NCBI RefSeq assembly: GCF_029360705.1
Contig: NZ_JARKMX010000008.1
Location: 867,949-931,948, forward strand
Length of the DNA stretch: 64,000 nt
Source of the DNA: Paraflavitalea pollutisoli
GTDB lineage: Bacteria; Bacteroidota; Bacteroidia; Chitinophagales; Chitinophagaceae
Direction of reading: 5' to 3'
Each line of letters starts with the position of its first letter. The first letter of the stretch is position 1. The notes beneath the pieces were generated by a model, which ran no database searches, was not told the DNA's origin, and saw nothing but the letters and a program-made list of their open reading frames with translations. A program made the translations under genes and the position numbers. Of this stretch, positions 43,914-52,805 are shown in pieces.

Positions 43914-44789
43914 ATGACCAACCGTAGAGATTTTATCCGCCAATCGGCTGTATTGACTTCAGCCGTAATGATGGGCTCGGCCTTTACCCTGAAACCCAAA
44001 TACAAGCTCGGCCTTCAGTTGTATACCATTCGCGATGCCATGGCCAAAGACACCCGCGGCACGCTCGCGAAGATCGCATCCTACGGATATGAAGAAGTAG
44101 AGACCTATGGCTACAACCGGCAATATTATAAACATACACCGGCCCAGTTCAAACTACTGCTCAACAACAACAACCTGACCAGTCCCAGTGGTCATTACGA
44201 ACTCAATAAATACATTGGTCCGGGTACCAAACCCGAAGACCTCGACCGCTATGTCGATGATTGTATTCAAGGCGCGCTGATCCTGAAACAAACCTATATC
44301 GTGTGGCCCTGGGTCGATGAACCGATGCGTCCTATCGAGCAATTTAAGGAAGTCGTCGCTGCGTTGAATAAGGTCGGCGAGAAAGTCACAAAGGCAGGTT
44401 TACAGTTTGCCTATCATAACCACAATTTCGAATTCATCGAGCAGAATGGTGAAACCGGTTACGGCATCCTGCTGCGTGATAGCGATCCGAGATACGTGAA
44501 GCTGGAGCTCGACCTGTACTGGTCTACGTTCATGAAACAAGATCTGCCAGCGCTGTTCAAAAAACACCCGGGCCGCTTCCCGCTCTGGCACCTGAAAGAC
44601 AAAGACAAAACCAATCCCGAATTACATACCACCATGGGTGATGGTGATATTAATTTTACCAAAATACTACCCTATGCCGCCGACGCCGGCGTGCAACATA
44701 TGTACGTGGAGCAGGGCAACAATTATATCCCCAATGACCTGGCCTGCGTGGAGCGCAGCGCCGTTTTTACCAAAAAACTGCTGAAATAG
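43914..44789 (+). CDS. Tat-exported sugar phosphate isomerase/epimerase-like TIM-barrel protein
   Basis: This 291-residue AP-endonuclease-2/xylose-isomerase-like TIM barrel has a twin-arginine signal (NRRDFIRQSAVLTSAVMM). The barrel starts with KYKLGLQLYTIRDAM and carries LQFAYHNHNFEF, VKLELDLYW and PLWHLKDKD, where the His, Glu and Asp positions bind a divalent metal in this superfamily. Secreted Bacteroidota members act on sugars or sugar alcohols of unknown identity. The start at 43914 is set by the Tat motif. It stands alone. Confidence 0.88.
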   Translation: MTNRRDFIRQSAVLTSAVMMGSAFTLKPKYKLGLQLYTIRDAMAKDTRGTLAKIASYGYEEVETYGYNRQYYKHTPAQFKLLLNNNNLTSPSGHYELNKYIGPGTKPEDLDRYVDDCIQGALILKQTYIVWPWVDEPMRPIEQFKEVVAALNKVGEKVTKAGLQFAYHNHNFEFIEQNGETGYGILLRDSDPRYVKLELDLYWSTFMKQDLPALFKKHPGRFPLWHLKDKDKTNPELHTTMGDGDINFTKILPYAADAGVQHMYVEQGNNYIPNDLACVERSAVFTKKLLK

Positions 44790-45318
44790 GCTTGGGCTGA
44801 TACTCATTAAGTTCAATCATTTCCCCTAAGCAATCTCACCATCCCGGCAGCGTGCTCTGGAGTCGGCCTTAAAAACCCGTAGCCAACAGGTTATAAGTGC
44901 CAAACAAATACCGTATTATTCATATATGACAATTTACTGCCGAGCTCATGCCGAGGTGGTGCCGAGCTACTGCCGAGCTCGTGCAGCGTTGTAGGTCCTC
45001 GATAGGTTCGGTGTAGGTCCAGTGTAGGTCCTCGGAAGCCGAGTAGGATCTGAGGTCCAATCAGCCTTACACAGTGAACTTAGTCAGGAAAAACCCAGGC
45101 GACATACGGTTACCACGACGCGAGCAGCCGTCGTGTACTTGAATGTAAATAGGAGGTACTGGTAATGCACGGGCATAGCACGGAGAGAGCACTGCGCATG
45201 TACTAAACCCCTGTATAGTCTGGTTATAGTACCAAAGCTATTCCGGAGCTTTTTCTGAATAGTACGCATACATTCCGCGTACTCTCCGCCTGCATTCCGC
45301 AGGCTTTTCACACGCATA
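44790..45318. other. Long intergenic region with short direct repeats
   Basis: There is no gene in 529 bases. The central part holds four 11-base tandem units and three GTAGGTCC copies. The rest, toward the IscA gene end, is rich in CGCGTAC/CCGCAGG words, including ATTCCGCGTACTCTCCGCC followed by ATTCCGCAGG. No promoter or terminator was assigned. Confidence 0.5.
44938..45034. repeat. Tandem 11-base TGCCGAG units and GTAGGTCC repeats
   Basis: Four adjoining 11-mers start at 44938, 44949, 44960 and 44971: TGCCGAGCTCA, TGCCGAGGTGG, TGCCGAGCTAC and TGCCGAGCTCG. They are followed by GTAGGTCC at about 44991, 45013 and 45023. The unit is not a multiple of three bases, so coding origin is unlikely. 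Confidence 0.8.
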
Positions 45319-45660
45319 TTACACGGCAAAGGAACTGCCGCAACCGCAGGTTTTGCTGGCATTGGGGTTACTGAAGGAGAAGCCGCGGGCATTGAGTCCT
45401 TCCAGCCAGTCGATCTGGATACCGGCCAGGTACAGGCCGTGTGATTGGTTCATGATAAAACGTAGTCCGTCTACCTCATACAGCTGATCCGCCTCCTGGC
45501 GGTCGTCGAAGCCCAGCACATAACTCATGCCCGAGCAACCACCACCTTTTACGCCGATCCGTAAGAACTTGCTGGTATCGAAACCAGGATCATTCATCAG
45601 GCGGAGTAATTCGGTACGGGCACTGGGGGTAAATTGTACGGGGGCTGTCACTGTTTCCAT
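45319..45660 (-). CDS. HesB/IscA-type iron-sulfur cluster assembly protein
   Basis: This 113-residue A-type carrier has the three invariant cysteines: Cys42 (KGGGCSGMSY), Cys105 and Cys107 (KTCGCGSS). The start at 45660 (METVTAP) is the usual N-terminus; the frame opens 23 codons upstream with no resemblance. It binds and transfers Fe-S clusters to target apoproteins. No other suf/isc gene adjoins it, so it acts as a stand-alone carrier. A near-consensus AAACTTTG box precedes it on the minus strand. Confidence 0.94.
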   Translation of the reverse strand: METVTAPVQFTPSARTELLRLMNDPGFDTSKFLRIGVKGGGCSGMSYVLGFDDRQEADQLYEVDGLRFIMNQSHGLYLAGIQIDWLEGLNARGFSFSNPNASKTCGCGSSFAV

Positions 45661-45824
45661 GTTCTTCCTGTTTGCCCAAAAATACAAAGTTTGCCATATA
45701 CGGTCAATGGCCCAACAAACAATTGACAATCATACGACCTGGCAGACTATAACTACCCGTTCAACCGTTAAAGGGAACTCAATTCGAATTCACTACATTT
45801 GTTGACTTTTAAAAACTACCCCTA

Positions 45825-46373
45825 ATGGGATCTCTTTCCGTAAATGAACTCATCTGGCAACTGATTATCGCCTTTACCTTGGGCGGCACCCTCGCTTTTT
45901 TGTTCTGGAAACAGCGCAAGGAAACCAAACTCGCCATGGAAGACCGCAAGAAAGCAGAAAACCAGGAAACGAACCAGGTAGCCACCTCCAAGCAAATGCA
46001 ATTGCAGGCCTATGAGCGACTCATCCTGCTCGTTGACCGCATTGCCCTACCCAATATCATCAACCGCCTGAATGATCCTAATTTCAGCGCCCGCGACCTG
46101 CAGGCCGTACTGATCCAGCAGATCAAAGGCGAGTTCGAATACAATGTCACCCAACAGATGTACGTGAGCCAGGATGCCTGGGAAGCCGTGCGCAACCTGA
46201 AAGACCAGAACCTGCTGATCGTAAACCAGATCACCTCTTTCCTGCCACCAGACTCCAGCGGCCAGGACCTGAGCCGGGCCATTCTCGAAATGCTCGTGCA
46301 GAATCCCAAAGCATCGCTGCACACTATCGTGGCGGATGCCCTAAGCTATGAAGCCCGCAAGCTCATGGCCTGA
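45825..46373 (+). CDS. Membrane-anchored conserved hypothetical protein
   Basis: This 182-residue protein has one N-terminal transmembrane helix (about 9-27, LIWQLIIAFTLGGTLAFLFW), a charged coiled-coil linker rich in Lys/Glu/Gln (28-60), and a helical cytosolic domain (LQAYERLILLVDRIALPNII). No enzymatic motif is present. It lies 31 bases upstream of the acyl-CoA mutase gene and may be co-transcribed. A similar layout occurs in conserved Bacteroidota proteins of unknown role. Confidence 0.75.
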   Translation: MGSLSVNELIWQLIIAFTLGGTLAFLFWKQRKETKLAMEDRKKAENQETNQVATSKQMQLQAYERLILLVDRIALPNIINRLNDPNFSARDLQAVLIQQIKGEFEYNVTQQMYVSQDAWEAVRNLKDQNLLIVNQITSFLPPDSSGQDLSRAILEMLVQNPKASLHTIVADALSYEARKLMA

Positions 46374-46404
46374 GGATCGCTGCGTTCTTAAACAATGATA
46401 GCTT

Positions 46405-47967
46405 ATGCCAGAAAAGAAGGTAACGACCGATAGCGGAATAACAATCAACGAATTGTACGATGCCAGCAGCATTGCTGGAATACCTGCCTCGCCCCCACCC
46501 GGCGAATTTCCCTTTACCAGGGGCGTTCAGCCCGATATGTACCGGGGTAAGCTGTGGACCATGCGGCAATATGCCGGCTTCAGTACCGCCGAAGAAAGCA
46601 ATAAGCGCTACCATTACCTGCTGTCACAAGGGGTCATGGGCCTTAGCGTAGCTTTCGACCTTCCCACGCAGATCGGGTACGATAGCGACCATGCCCTGGC
46701 AGAAGGCGAAGTGGGCAAAGTAGGCGTTGCCATCGACAGCATCGAGGATATGCAAACCCTCTTCAAAGGCATTAAGCTGGAAGACGTCTCTACTTCCATG
46801 ACCATCAACGCCACCGGCTTCATTCTCCTGAGCCTGTATGTAGCCTTGGCCAAACAACAGGGCGCCGATCTGAAAAAGATCAGCGGCACCATCCAGAACG
46901 ATATCCTCAAAGAATACGCCGCCCGCGGTACCTATATCTATCCACCCAAACCATCCATGCGCATCATCACCGATATTTTTGAGTGGTGTGCCCAGGACCT
47001 GCCCAAGTGGAATACCATCTCCATCTCCGGCTACCATATCCGCGAAGCGGGCAGTACGGCCGTGCAGGAGATCGCCTTTACACTGAGCAATGGTAAAGCC
47101 TATGTTAAAGCAGCCCTTGAAAAGGGATTGGATATCAACGTATTCGGTAAACGGTTGTCGTTCTTCTTTAATGCCCACAACAACCTGTTTGAGGAGATCG
47201 CCAAGTTCCGCGCAGCCCGCACCATGTGGGCTACCATGATGAAGGAACTGGGCGCTACCGACCCCAAGGCCATGATGTTGCGCTTTCATACCCAAACCGG
47301 TGGCAGTACGCTCACGGCCCAGCAACCCCTGAACAATATCGCCCGGGTAACGGTCCAAACCCTGTCTGCCGTATTGGGCGGCACCCAATCGCTTCATACC
47401 AATGGGTACGACGAAGCGCTTAGCCTGCCCACCGAAGAGGCGGCCCGCATCGCCTTACGCACCCAACAGATCGTGGCTTTTGAAAGCGGCGCAGCCGATA
47501 CGGTCGACCCGCTGGCAGGCTCTTATTTCGTAGAAGCACTGACCAAAGAAGTGGAAGAAGCCGCCTGGCAACTCATCGGCAAGATCGACGCGATGGGTGG
47601 CAGCGTGAGCGCTATTGAGCAGGGATTTATCCAGGACGAGATTGCACGCAGCGCTTATGATTATCAACGCCAGGTAGAGCGTAATGAAAAAATTATTGTA
47701 GGCGTCAACAAGTTCCAGTCAACAGATACCAATACCCCACCGCCCTTCAAGATCGACGATTCCATCCGTCAGGTACAAAGCGAAAAACTCGCTACCCTGC
47801 GGCACCAGCGCGATCATGCCAAATGCGATCAGTTGCTGCAGTTGCTGTCTGATAAGGCGGGCAGCGACGAGAACATCATGCCCACCGTTATCGAAGCGGT
47901 TGAGCAGAAATGCACCCTCGGCGAAATTGCCGATACGTTGCGCGAGGTGTATGGTGAGTACAAGTAG
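46405..47967 (+). CDS. Methylmalonyl-CoA mutase family, catalytic subunit without B12 domain
   Basis: This 520-residue acyl-CoA mutase catalytic subunit covers the substrate-binding TIM barrel only. The cobalamin-binding domain (DxHxxG) is missing and would have to come from a separate small subunit, not found nearby. Conserved parts include [16 protein letters not shown] (51-66), [18 protein letters not shown] with Gln164 and Arg174 (matching Gln197/Arg207 of methylmalonyl-CoA mutase) and SGYHIREAG with Tyr210/His211. The RGPYATMY motif of true MCM is RGVQPDMY here, so the Tyr89 equivalent is Gln42. Arg174 suggests a carboxylated acyl-CoA; the pocket change suggests a substrate other than plain methylmalonyl-CoA. 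Confidence 0.88.
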   Translation: MPEKKVTTDSGITINELYDASSIAGIPASPPPGEFPFTRGVQPDMYRGKLWTMRQYAGFSTAEESNKRYHYLLSQGVMGLSVAFDLPTQIGYDSDHALAEGEVGKVGVAIDSIEDMQTLFKGIKLEDVSTSMTINATGFILLSLYVALAKQQGADLKKISGTIQNDILKEYAARGTYIYPPKPSMRIITDIFEWCAQDLPKWNTISISGYHIREAGSTAVQEIAFTLSNGKAYVKAALEKGLDINVFGKRLSFFFNAHNNLFEEIAKFRAARTMWATMMKELGATDPKAMMLRFHTQTGGSTLTAQQPLNNIARVTVQTLSAVLGGTQSLHTNGYDEALSLPTEEAARIALRTQQIVAFESGAADTVDPLAGSYFVEALTKEVEEAAWQLIGKIDAMGGSVSAIEQGFIQDEIARSAYDYQRQVERNEKIIVGVNKFQSTDTNTPPPFKIDDSIRQVQSEKLATLRHQRDHAKCDQLLQLLSDKAGSDENIMPTVIEAVEQKCTLGEIADTLREVYGEYK

Positions 47968-48014
47968 GAAGGCCGCCGCCCGTTTACGCCGGACCAGTCT
48001 TCGTATATTGCAGC

Positions 48015-48566
48015 ATGTACACCGCCACTACCGTCAGCACTGACCAGGAATTGGAACAGATCCTCGAACTGCAGCGCCAGAACCTTAAGCAATTTATTTC
48101 GCCCGAAGAGAAGCAAGAGCAAGGGTTTCTCACCGTGCAATTCGACCTGCCCCTACTGCAGCAATTGCATGCCATTGCACCCAGTGTGATCATTAAGCAC
48201 CAGGACGAGGTGGTGGCCTATGCGATGACCGTGTTACTCGAAAGCCGCCCTTTGTACAAACAGATCGATGCGATGTTTGCCAGCTTCGACCAGGCCCAAT
48301 GGAAAGGCAAACCCCTGCACGATTACTCCTTTTACGTGATGGGACAGGTGTGCGTCAGCAAGGCGCACCGCGGCCAGGGCCTGTTTGACCAGCTTTATGC
48401 CCACCACAAAACAGTCTATAGTCCACGGTTCGATTTTATCATTACCGAGATCAGCACTTCCAACACACGGTCGATCCAGGCACACAAGCGGGTCGGTTTT
48501 GAAACGATCTATACTTACCCCGATGCCATCGACACCTGGAATATCGTGGTGTGGGATTGGCGGTAA
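48015..48566 (+). CDS. GNAT-family N-acetyltransferase
   Basis: This 183-residue acetyltransferase has motif A for acetyl-CoA visible as VCVSKAHRGQGLFDQLYAHH near residue 115, followed by the motif B region SNTRSIQAHKRVGFETIY. The N-terminal half is less typical. Substrate (small molecule or protein amine) is not predictable. It starts 47 bases after the mutase stop and is followed closely by the M20 gene (12 bases), so the three may form an operon. Confidence 0.9.
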   Translation: MYTATTVSTDQELEQILELQRQNLKQFISPEEKQEQGFLTVQFDLPLLQQLHAIAPSVIIKHQDEVVAYAMTVLLESRPLYKQIDAMFASFDQAQWKGKPLHDYSFYVMGQVCVSKAHRGQGLFDQLYAHHKTVYSPRFDFIITEISTSNTRSIQAHKRVGFETIYTYPDAIDTWNIVVWDWR

Positions 48567-48578
48567 TTGACTATATTG

Positions 48579-49922
48579 ATGGATAAACATTCGTTCATGC
48601 GCGCTGCTACCAAACTAACCGCCCTCCTGCTGGTCTCTTTGCCGGGCTTTGCTCAAAACCTTACTGCCACCATCGAACAGAAAGCGACGGCACTGCAACC
48701 CAAATTGGTGGAGTGGCGGCGTTACCTGCACCAGCATCCGGAATTATCCAACCGCGAATTCAAGACCGCCGAATATGTGGCTGCCCACCTAAAGTCACTG
48801 GGACTGGAAGTGCAAACCGGTGTTGCCAAAACGGGCATCGTTGCAATACTCAAGGGTGGCAAACCCGGGCCGGTGATTGCCCTGCGGGCAGATATGGACG
48901 CATTGCCGGTACAGGAGCGTGTGGACATTCCTTTTAAATCAACTGTAACGGCCGACTACCTGGGCCAAACCGTACCTGTGATGCATGCCTGCGGCCATGA
49001 TAGCCATATGGCCATGCTGATGGGCGCTGCGGAAGTATTGGCGTCGATGAAGAAAGACCTGCCCGGCACCGTGAAGTTCTTCTTTCAACCAGCGGAAGAA
49101 GGTCCGCCCGGCACTGAAGAAGGCGGTGCTCCACTGATGGTGAAAGAGGGCGTGATGGACAATCCCAAAGTAGACGTCGTATTTGGCTTTCATATTCAAT
49201 CCGACATCGAGGTCGGCAAATTCGAATACAAACCCGGTGCGTTTATGGCCAGTTCCGACTGGTTCACCATCAAGGTGAAGGGCAAGCAAAGCCATGGCTC
49301 GCAACCCTGGAAAGGCATTGACCCGATCGTCGTCAGTACCGAGATCATTAGTACGCTTCAAACCATCGTCAGCCGTCAATCGGAGCTTACCAAGGGGCCC
49401 GTGGTGATCACTGTGGGTAAATTCCACAGCGGTGTACGCAACAACATCATCCCGGAAGAAGCCCTCCTGGAAGGCACGATCCGCACACTCGATAGCAAGA
49501 TGCAACAGGAAACCCATGACCGCATCCGCAAAGTAGCTACTACCGTGGCCGACGCCATGGGCGCTGTGGCAGAAGTCAGCATCGATACCAAAACATTGGT
49601 GACCTACAATGACCCGGAGCTGGTCAAGATGATGGTTCCATCATTGGAAGCCGCTGCCGGCAAAGACAATGTGAGTGCGCGGGAATGGATGACCGGGTCG
49701 GAGGATTTTTCATATTTCACTACCAAAGCCCCTACCTTCTTTTTATTCATTGGTGGTCGCCCCAAAGGCACTGAGCGTCAGAAAGCGCCGCCCCACCATA
49801 CACCCGATTTCTTTATCGACGACAGCCGGTTAGATGTAGGCGTGAAGGGATTTTGTCAGCTCGTGTTTGATTATGCGCGGTTGAAAAGCGGCGCCGGTGT
49901 ACAAAACCCCGGCAAGAAATGA
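48579..49922 (+). CDS. M20-family metallo-amidohydrolase, exported
   Basis: This is a 447-residue amidohydrolase of the M20D (HipO/AmaA-like) type. The N-terminus contains a signal peptide (TKLTALLLVSLPGFAQ); starts at 48579 or 48597 both allow it. Metal-site residues are seen: Cys138 and His140 (HACGHDSHMA), Glu173/Glu174 (PAEEGPPG), His205 (FGFHIQSD) and a late His in APPHHTPDF. A dimerisation domain sits in the middle (KVKGKQSHGSQPWKG). It hydrolyses N-acyl amino acids or related amides in the periplasm. It overlaps the next gene by four bases. Confidence 0.93.
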   Translation: MDKHSFMRAATKLTALLLVSLPGFAQNLTATIEQKATALQPKLVEWRRYLHQHPELSNREFKTAEYVAAHLKSLGLEVQTGVAKTGIVAILKGGKPGPVIALRADMDALPVQERVDIPFKSTVTADYLGQTVPVMHACGHDSHMAMLMGAAEVLASMKKDLPGTVKFFFQPAEEGPPGTEEGGAPLMVKEGVMDNPKVDVVFGFHIQSDIEVGKFEYKPGAFMASSDWFTIKVKGKQSHGSQPWKGIDPIVVSTEIISTLQTIVSRQSELTKGPVVITVGKFHSGVRNNIIPEEALLEGTIRTLDSKMQQETHDRIRKVATTVADAMGAVAEVSIDTKTLVTYNDPELVKMMVPSLEAAAGKDNVSAREWMTGSEDFSYFTTKAPTFFLFIGGRPKGTERQKAPPHHTPDFFIDDSRLDVGVKGFCQLVFDYARLKSGAGVQNPGKK

Positions 49923-50467
49923 GGAGACTCCTGCCTTTGCTGATTATTGCCATCTTGACCCATCTATTGATCCTGGCCTTCTTTGGGTATGCGGCCAGTC
50001 AACCAGGGGGATCAGGACTTGGTTTAGCATTTGCGGTGATTTGGCTGCCCGCTGTTTTTATTGCAACCGCAGTGGCATCGATCGTCCTGGCGATTGTTCG
50101 ACGCCGGGAGCTATTCAGGAAGGGAATGACACAGTGGACAATATTGACATTGCTTTTTTGCACGCCCCTTCCTTTGTTGGCAGTAGCCATTCAATTTAAA
50201 CCCACAACATGGTCCCCCTCAAGCGCTTATCATCCCCGAAATGGAAAAATATATAAGGTGGGGTCCTGGAATTATTCATCGTCCAAACAGCCAAGATACC
50301 TGGTACAGTATTTCATAGCCGACTCTCTGGACTATGCTACGCAGGGAGAAGCTGCCTTCAAAAAGGACAGCACCTGGACTTACTTTACAAAACATGGCGA
50401 TACGCTAAAAGTAGAAAAATACCAATCAGGACAACTGCTCTACTCGAAACAATATGTAAAAGATTGA
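49919..50467 (+). CDS. Membrane protein of unknown function
   Basis: This 182-residue protein has three predicted transmembrane helices (about 4-26, 33-60, 73-92) and a C-terminal soluble part of about 85 residues rich in Lys, Tyr and Ser (SKQPRYLVQYF, KHGDTLKVEKYQSG). The start overlaps the M20 stop (ATGA), so it is translationally coupled. No family was recognised. The soluble tail has the alternating hydrophobic pattern of a small beta-sheet domain. Confidence 0.7.
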   Translation: MRRLLPLLIIAILTHLLILAFFGYAASQPGGSGLGLAFAVIWLPAVFIATAVASIVLAIVRRRELFRKGMTQWTILTLLFCTPLPLLAVAIQFKPTTWSPSSAYHPRNGKIYKVGSWNYSSSKQPRYLVQYFIADSLDYATQGEAAFKKDSTWTYFTKHGDTLKVEKYQSGQLLYSKQYVKD

Positions 50468-50559
50468 TGGCACGAATGCTGATCTGCATTAGTTCTAAAA
50501 AGATCATTCCGTTAACATTGGGGTAATACTGGCGAGCTATTTTTGAAAAAGAGTTCTTT

Positions 50560-51300
50560 ATGTTAATGCAAGATTCCCCATTGTGGAGTAAGCTGGAAGC
50601 TTATTCTCCAGACAACCCCAATGACGCACTTACCTTTTCGCAGCGTTTGGCCCGGGAAAATGGTTGGTCTCCGCACCTTACCGAACGGGTCATCAACGAG
50701 TACAAAAAGTTCTTATTCCTTTGCACGATCAGTCCCCACCCCGTGACGCCCTCTGATGAAGTAGACCAGGCCTGGCACCTGCACCTTGTGTACACCAAAT
50801 CCTACTGGAACGATCTCTGCCGCGACATTCTCCAAAAAGACCTTCACCACACACCTACAGAAGGCGGCCCATCCGAGCGACAGAAATTCTTCGACCTCTA
50901 CGAAGCCACCCTCCAGCTTTACCGGCTCACCTTCAACGAGACACCGCCCGACGACATATGGCCGCCCAGCGAAATAAGATTTAGTCACAACCATTTTGTA
51001 AGAACCAATACCAGCACACACTGGCTCATACACAAACCAGCGTGGAAGCGGAATTACCATGGTATCTGGCTGATCCTTGCAGGCATCGTATTAGCCTGGC
51101 TGTTCTCCAACTTCGGCGTATTCGTCCTCCTGGGGTTTGTGGGATTCGTGATCCTGACCCCTAACCGCAACCGCCAGGGCGGATCGGGCTGCTCCGGTGG
51201 CTGCGGCGGAGGGTGCGCCGGCAGCGACAGCCATAGTGGTTGTTCCGGCGACGGGGGATGCAGTGGCGGCTGCGGCGGTGGTTGTGGTGGTGGCGACTGA
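50560..51300 (+). CDS. GRDP-like membrane protein with Gly/Cys-rich tail
   Basis: This is a 246-residue protein. Residues 20-150 resemble the glycine-rich-domain-containing protein (GRDP-like) family with the WHLHLVYTKSYW motif at 72-83, which holds conserved His residues. A transmembrane hairpin covers about 168-202, and a tail of about 40 residues consists almost only of Gly, Cys and Ser (GCSGGCGGGC-type repeats). The tail could bind metal or form disulfides. The next gene encodes a baeRF3-like protein 117 bases downstream, so the two may be linked. Function is unknown. Confidence 0.8.
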   Translation: MLMQDSPLWSKLEAYSPDNPNDALTFSQRLARENGWSPHLTERVINEYKKFLFLCTISPHPVTPSDEVDQAWHLHLVYTKSYWNDLCRDILQKDLHHTPTEGGPSERQKFFDLYEATLQLYRLTFNETPPDDIWPPSEIRFSHNHFVRTNTSTHWLIHKPAWKRNYHGIWLILAGIVLAWLFSNFGVFVLLGFVGFVILTPNRNRQGGSGCSGGCGGGCAGSDSHSGCSGDGGCSGGCGGGCGGGD

Positions 51301-51416
51301 GGCATGCCACCCCATACCGGGGCATTTATCCTCAACGTGTTGCACAGTCGCTGCACGGTTCAGGCGGTGTAACGGAGGGCATGCTGTTTGTTCCCATTCC
51401 GGTAAAATCGTACCGT

Positions 51417-52736
51417 ATGAGCAAACCAATATTTGACAAACACCGCACCCATTCGGATGAGCTGACCAATAACATAACCGTCCGCCACCCAAATAGAAAC
51501 GTCAATAAAGGCGCCGACAATGCGCGCGACAATACCAAAAACCGTCAACAACCGCCAGCAGACGGCGAAAACGACGCCCAGATAGCCACGCGGTTATCAT
51601 CCGCCATAGAACTGCCTCCCCTTCTTAACAAAGAAATACTGACTCAACTACAATCCATCAGCAGCGAAGCCTGCATCTCGATCTATATGCCTACCCACCC
51701 ATCGGGCATGGCCGTCAATGAAGAGCAGGATGCCATTCGCTTTAAAAGCCTGCTCCAGGATGCCACGAAGCAACTTAAAAAGGCTGGATATAAGGACGAC
51801 CGCATTACTTCCTGGCTGCAGCCTGCCTATGAACTCTACCAGGATACCGCCTTCTGGAAGCGGCAGAACAAGGGGTTGGCCCTGTTTGCCGGCGATAACT
51901 TCTGCAGTTATATTCACCTGCAGCAGGCACCGGTTGAGAAGGCCTATATCAATAAAAGTTTTTCGTTGGCCCCGCTAATCGGGCAACTTCCACGCGCCGA
52001 ATATTTTTACCTGCTGGTCATGAGTAAAAAGCAGGCGAAGCTGTTCCGGGCCGACGACTATGGTATGTCGTATGTGCCAGTAGCCAACCTGCCCGGCAGC
52101 GATGTGGCCGTGCCGTGGTCGGCTGCCGATGGAAGCCCCATTGCTGAGAGTGAATTCTACGGCATCAGCGGTTCTTCCACCGATACCCACCAGTTTTTTA
52201 AACAGGTCAACGACGCATTGAAAACCGCCGTGCTCAACAATGAACAGGTGCCATTGCTGCTGGCAGGTGTCGATTCCGTATTGCCGATCTATCGATCCGT
52301 AAACGACTACCCACACCTGTGGCAAGCAGCACTTACCGGCAGCCATGAAAAAGAAGAGACGGGCAGCCTGTACGCCAAGGCACGTGCCCTGATGCAGCCC
52401 TGGTTCGAAGAGCGTGAAAACAAAGCGTTGCAATTATACCGCAACCATTCGGTGACAGCGCTGGCCTCGGTCAACCTGGCTGAGATCATTCCGGCCGCTC
52501 ATTATGGCAGGATCTCGCACTTGTTTGTTGCCGGCAAAGAACCGCTATGGGGCAGTTTCGACAAAGAAACGAATGTATTGAATATCGAGGGGACGAGTAC
52601 GGGCAGCAATGAAGACCTGCTTGACCTGACCATTACCCATACACTCATGACAGGTGGTGAAGTGTTTTACATTGACCGGAGGAAGATGCCGGAGCGCTCC
52701 GATATCGCCGCGATATTCCGGTATGAAGAAAGTTAG
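51417..52736 (+). CDS. baeRF3-like release-factor-fold protein
   Basis: This 439-residue protein resembles the bacterial archaeo-eukaryotic release-factor-like (baeRF) group, family 3. The core starts near 80 with LPPLLNKEILTQL and ACISIYMPTHPSG and includes KQNKGLALFAGDNFCSY-type strands, YFYLLVMSKKQAKLF and the C-terminal LDLTITHTLMTGGEVFYI. A 75-residue polar, probably disordered N-terminus precedes it. The longer frame from 51240 overlaps the upstream gene and is rejected. Proteins of this fold are proposed to bind ribosomes under stress; no experimental role can be assigned here. Confidence 0.82.
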   Translation: MSKPIFDKHRTHSDELTNNITVRHPNRNVNKGADNARDNTKNRQQPPADGENDAQIATRLSSAIELPPLLNKEILTQLQSISSEACISIYMPTHPSGMAVNEEQDAIRFKSLLQDATKQLKKAGYKDDRITSWLQPAYELYQDTAFWKRQNKGLALFAGDNFCSYIHLQQAPVEKAYINKSFSLAPLIGQLPRAEYFYLLVMSKKQAKLFRADDYGMSYVPVANLPGSDVAVPWSAADGSPIAESEFYGISGSSTDTHQFFKQVNDALKTAVLNNEQVPLLLAGVDSVLPIYRSVNDYPHLWQAALTGSHEKEETGSLYAKARALMQPWFEERENKALQLYRNHSVTALASVNLAEIIPAAHYGRISHLFVAGKEPLWGSFDKETNVLNIEGTSTGSNEDLLDLTITHTLMTGGEVFYIDRRKMPERSDIAAIFRYEES

Positions 52737-52753
52737 CAGATGAATCATGTCAC

Positions 52754-52783
52754 AAAAAAGCGGGCCTCCTGTTCAGGGGGCCC
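52754..52783 (-). terminator. Minus-strand terminator of glnS
   Basis: The stem GGGCC-cCCT-gaac-AGGa-GGCCC is followed on the minus strand by GCTTTTTTG. It lies 22 bases beyond the glnS stop. Confidence 0.8.
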
Positions 52784-52805
52784 ACTTGCTATTACAAACA
52801 GTAAT

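Noticed and set aside
44938-44984. Repeats considered as a CRISPR array
   Set aside because: Units are 11 bases, adjoining, without spacers, and no cas gene is present.
46405-47967. Call as classical methylmalonyl-CoA mutase large subunit
   Set aside because: The B12 domain is absent and the RGPYATMY motif is changed, so only the family name is given.
51240-51416. N-terminal extension of the baeRF3-like gene
   Set aside because: The extension overlaps the GRDP-like gene and encodes a Trp/Arg-rich sequence that is the frame-shifted Gly/Cys tail.
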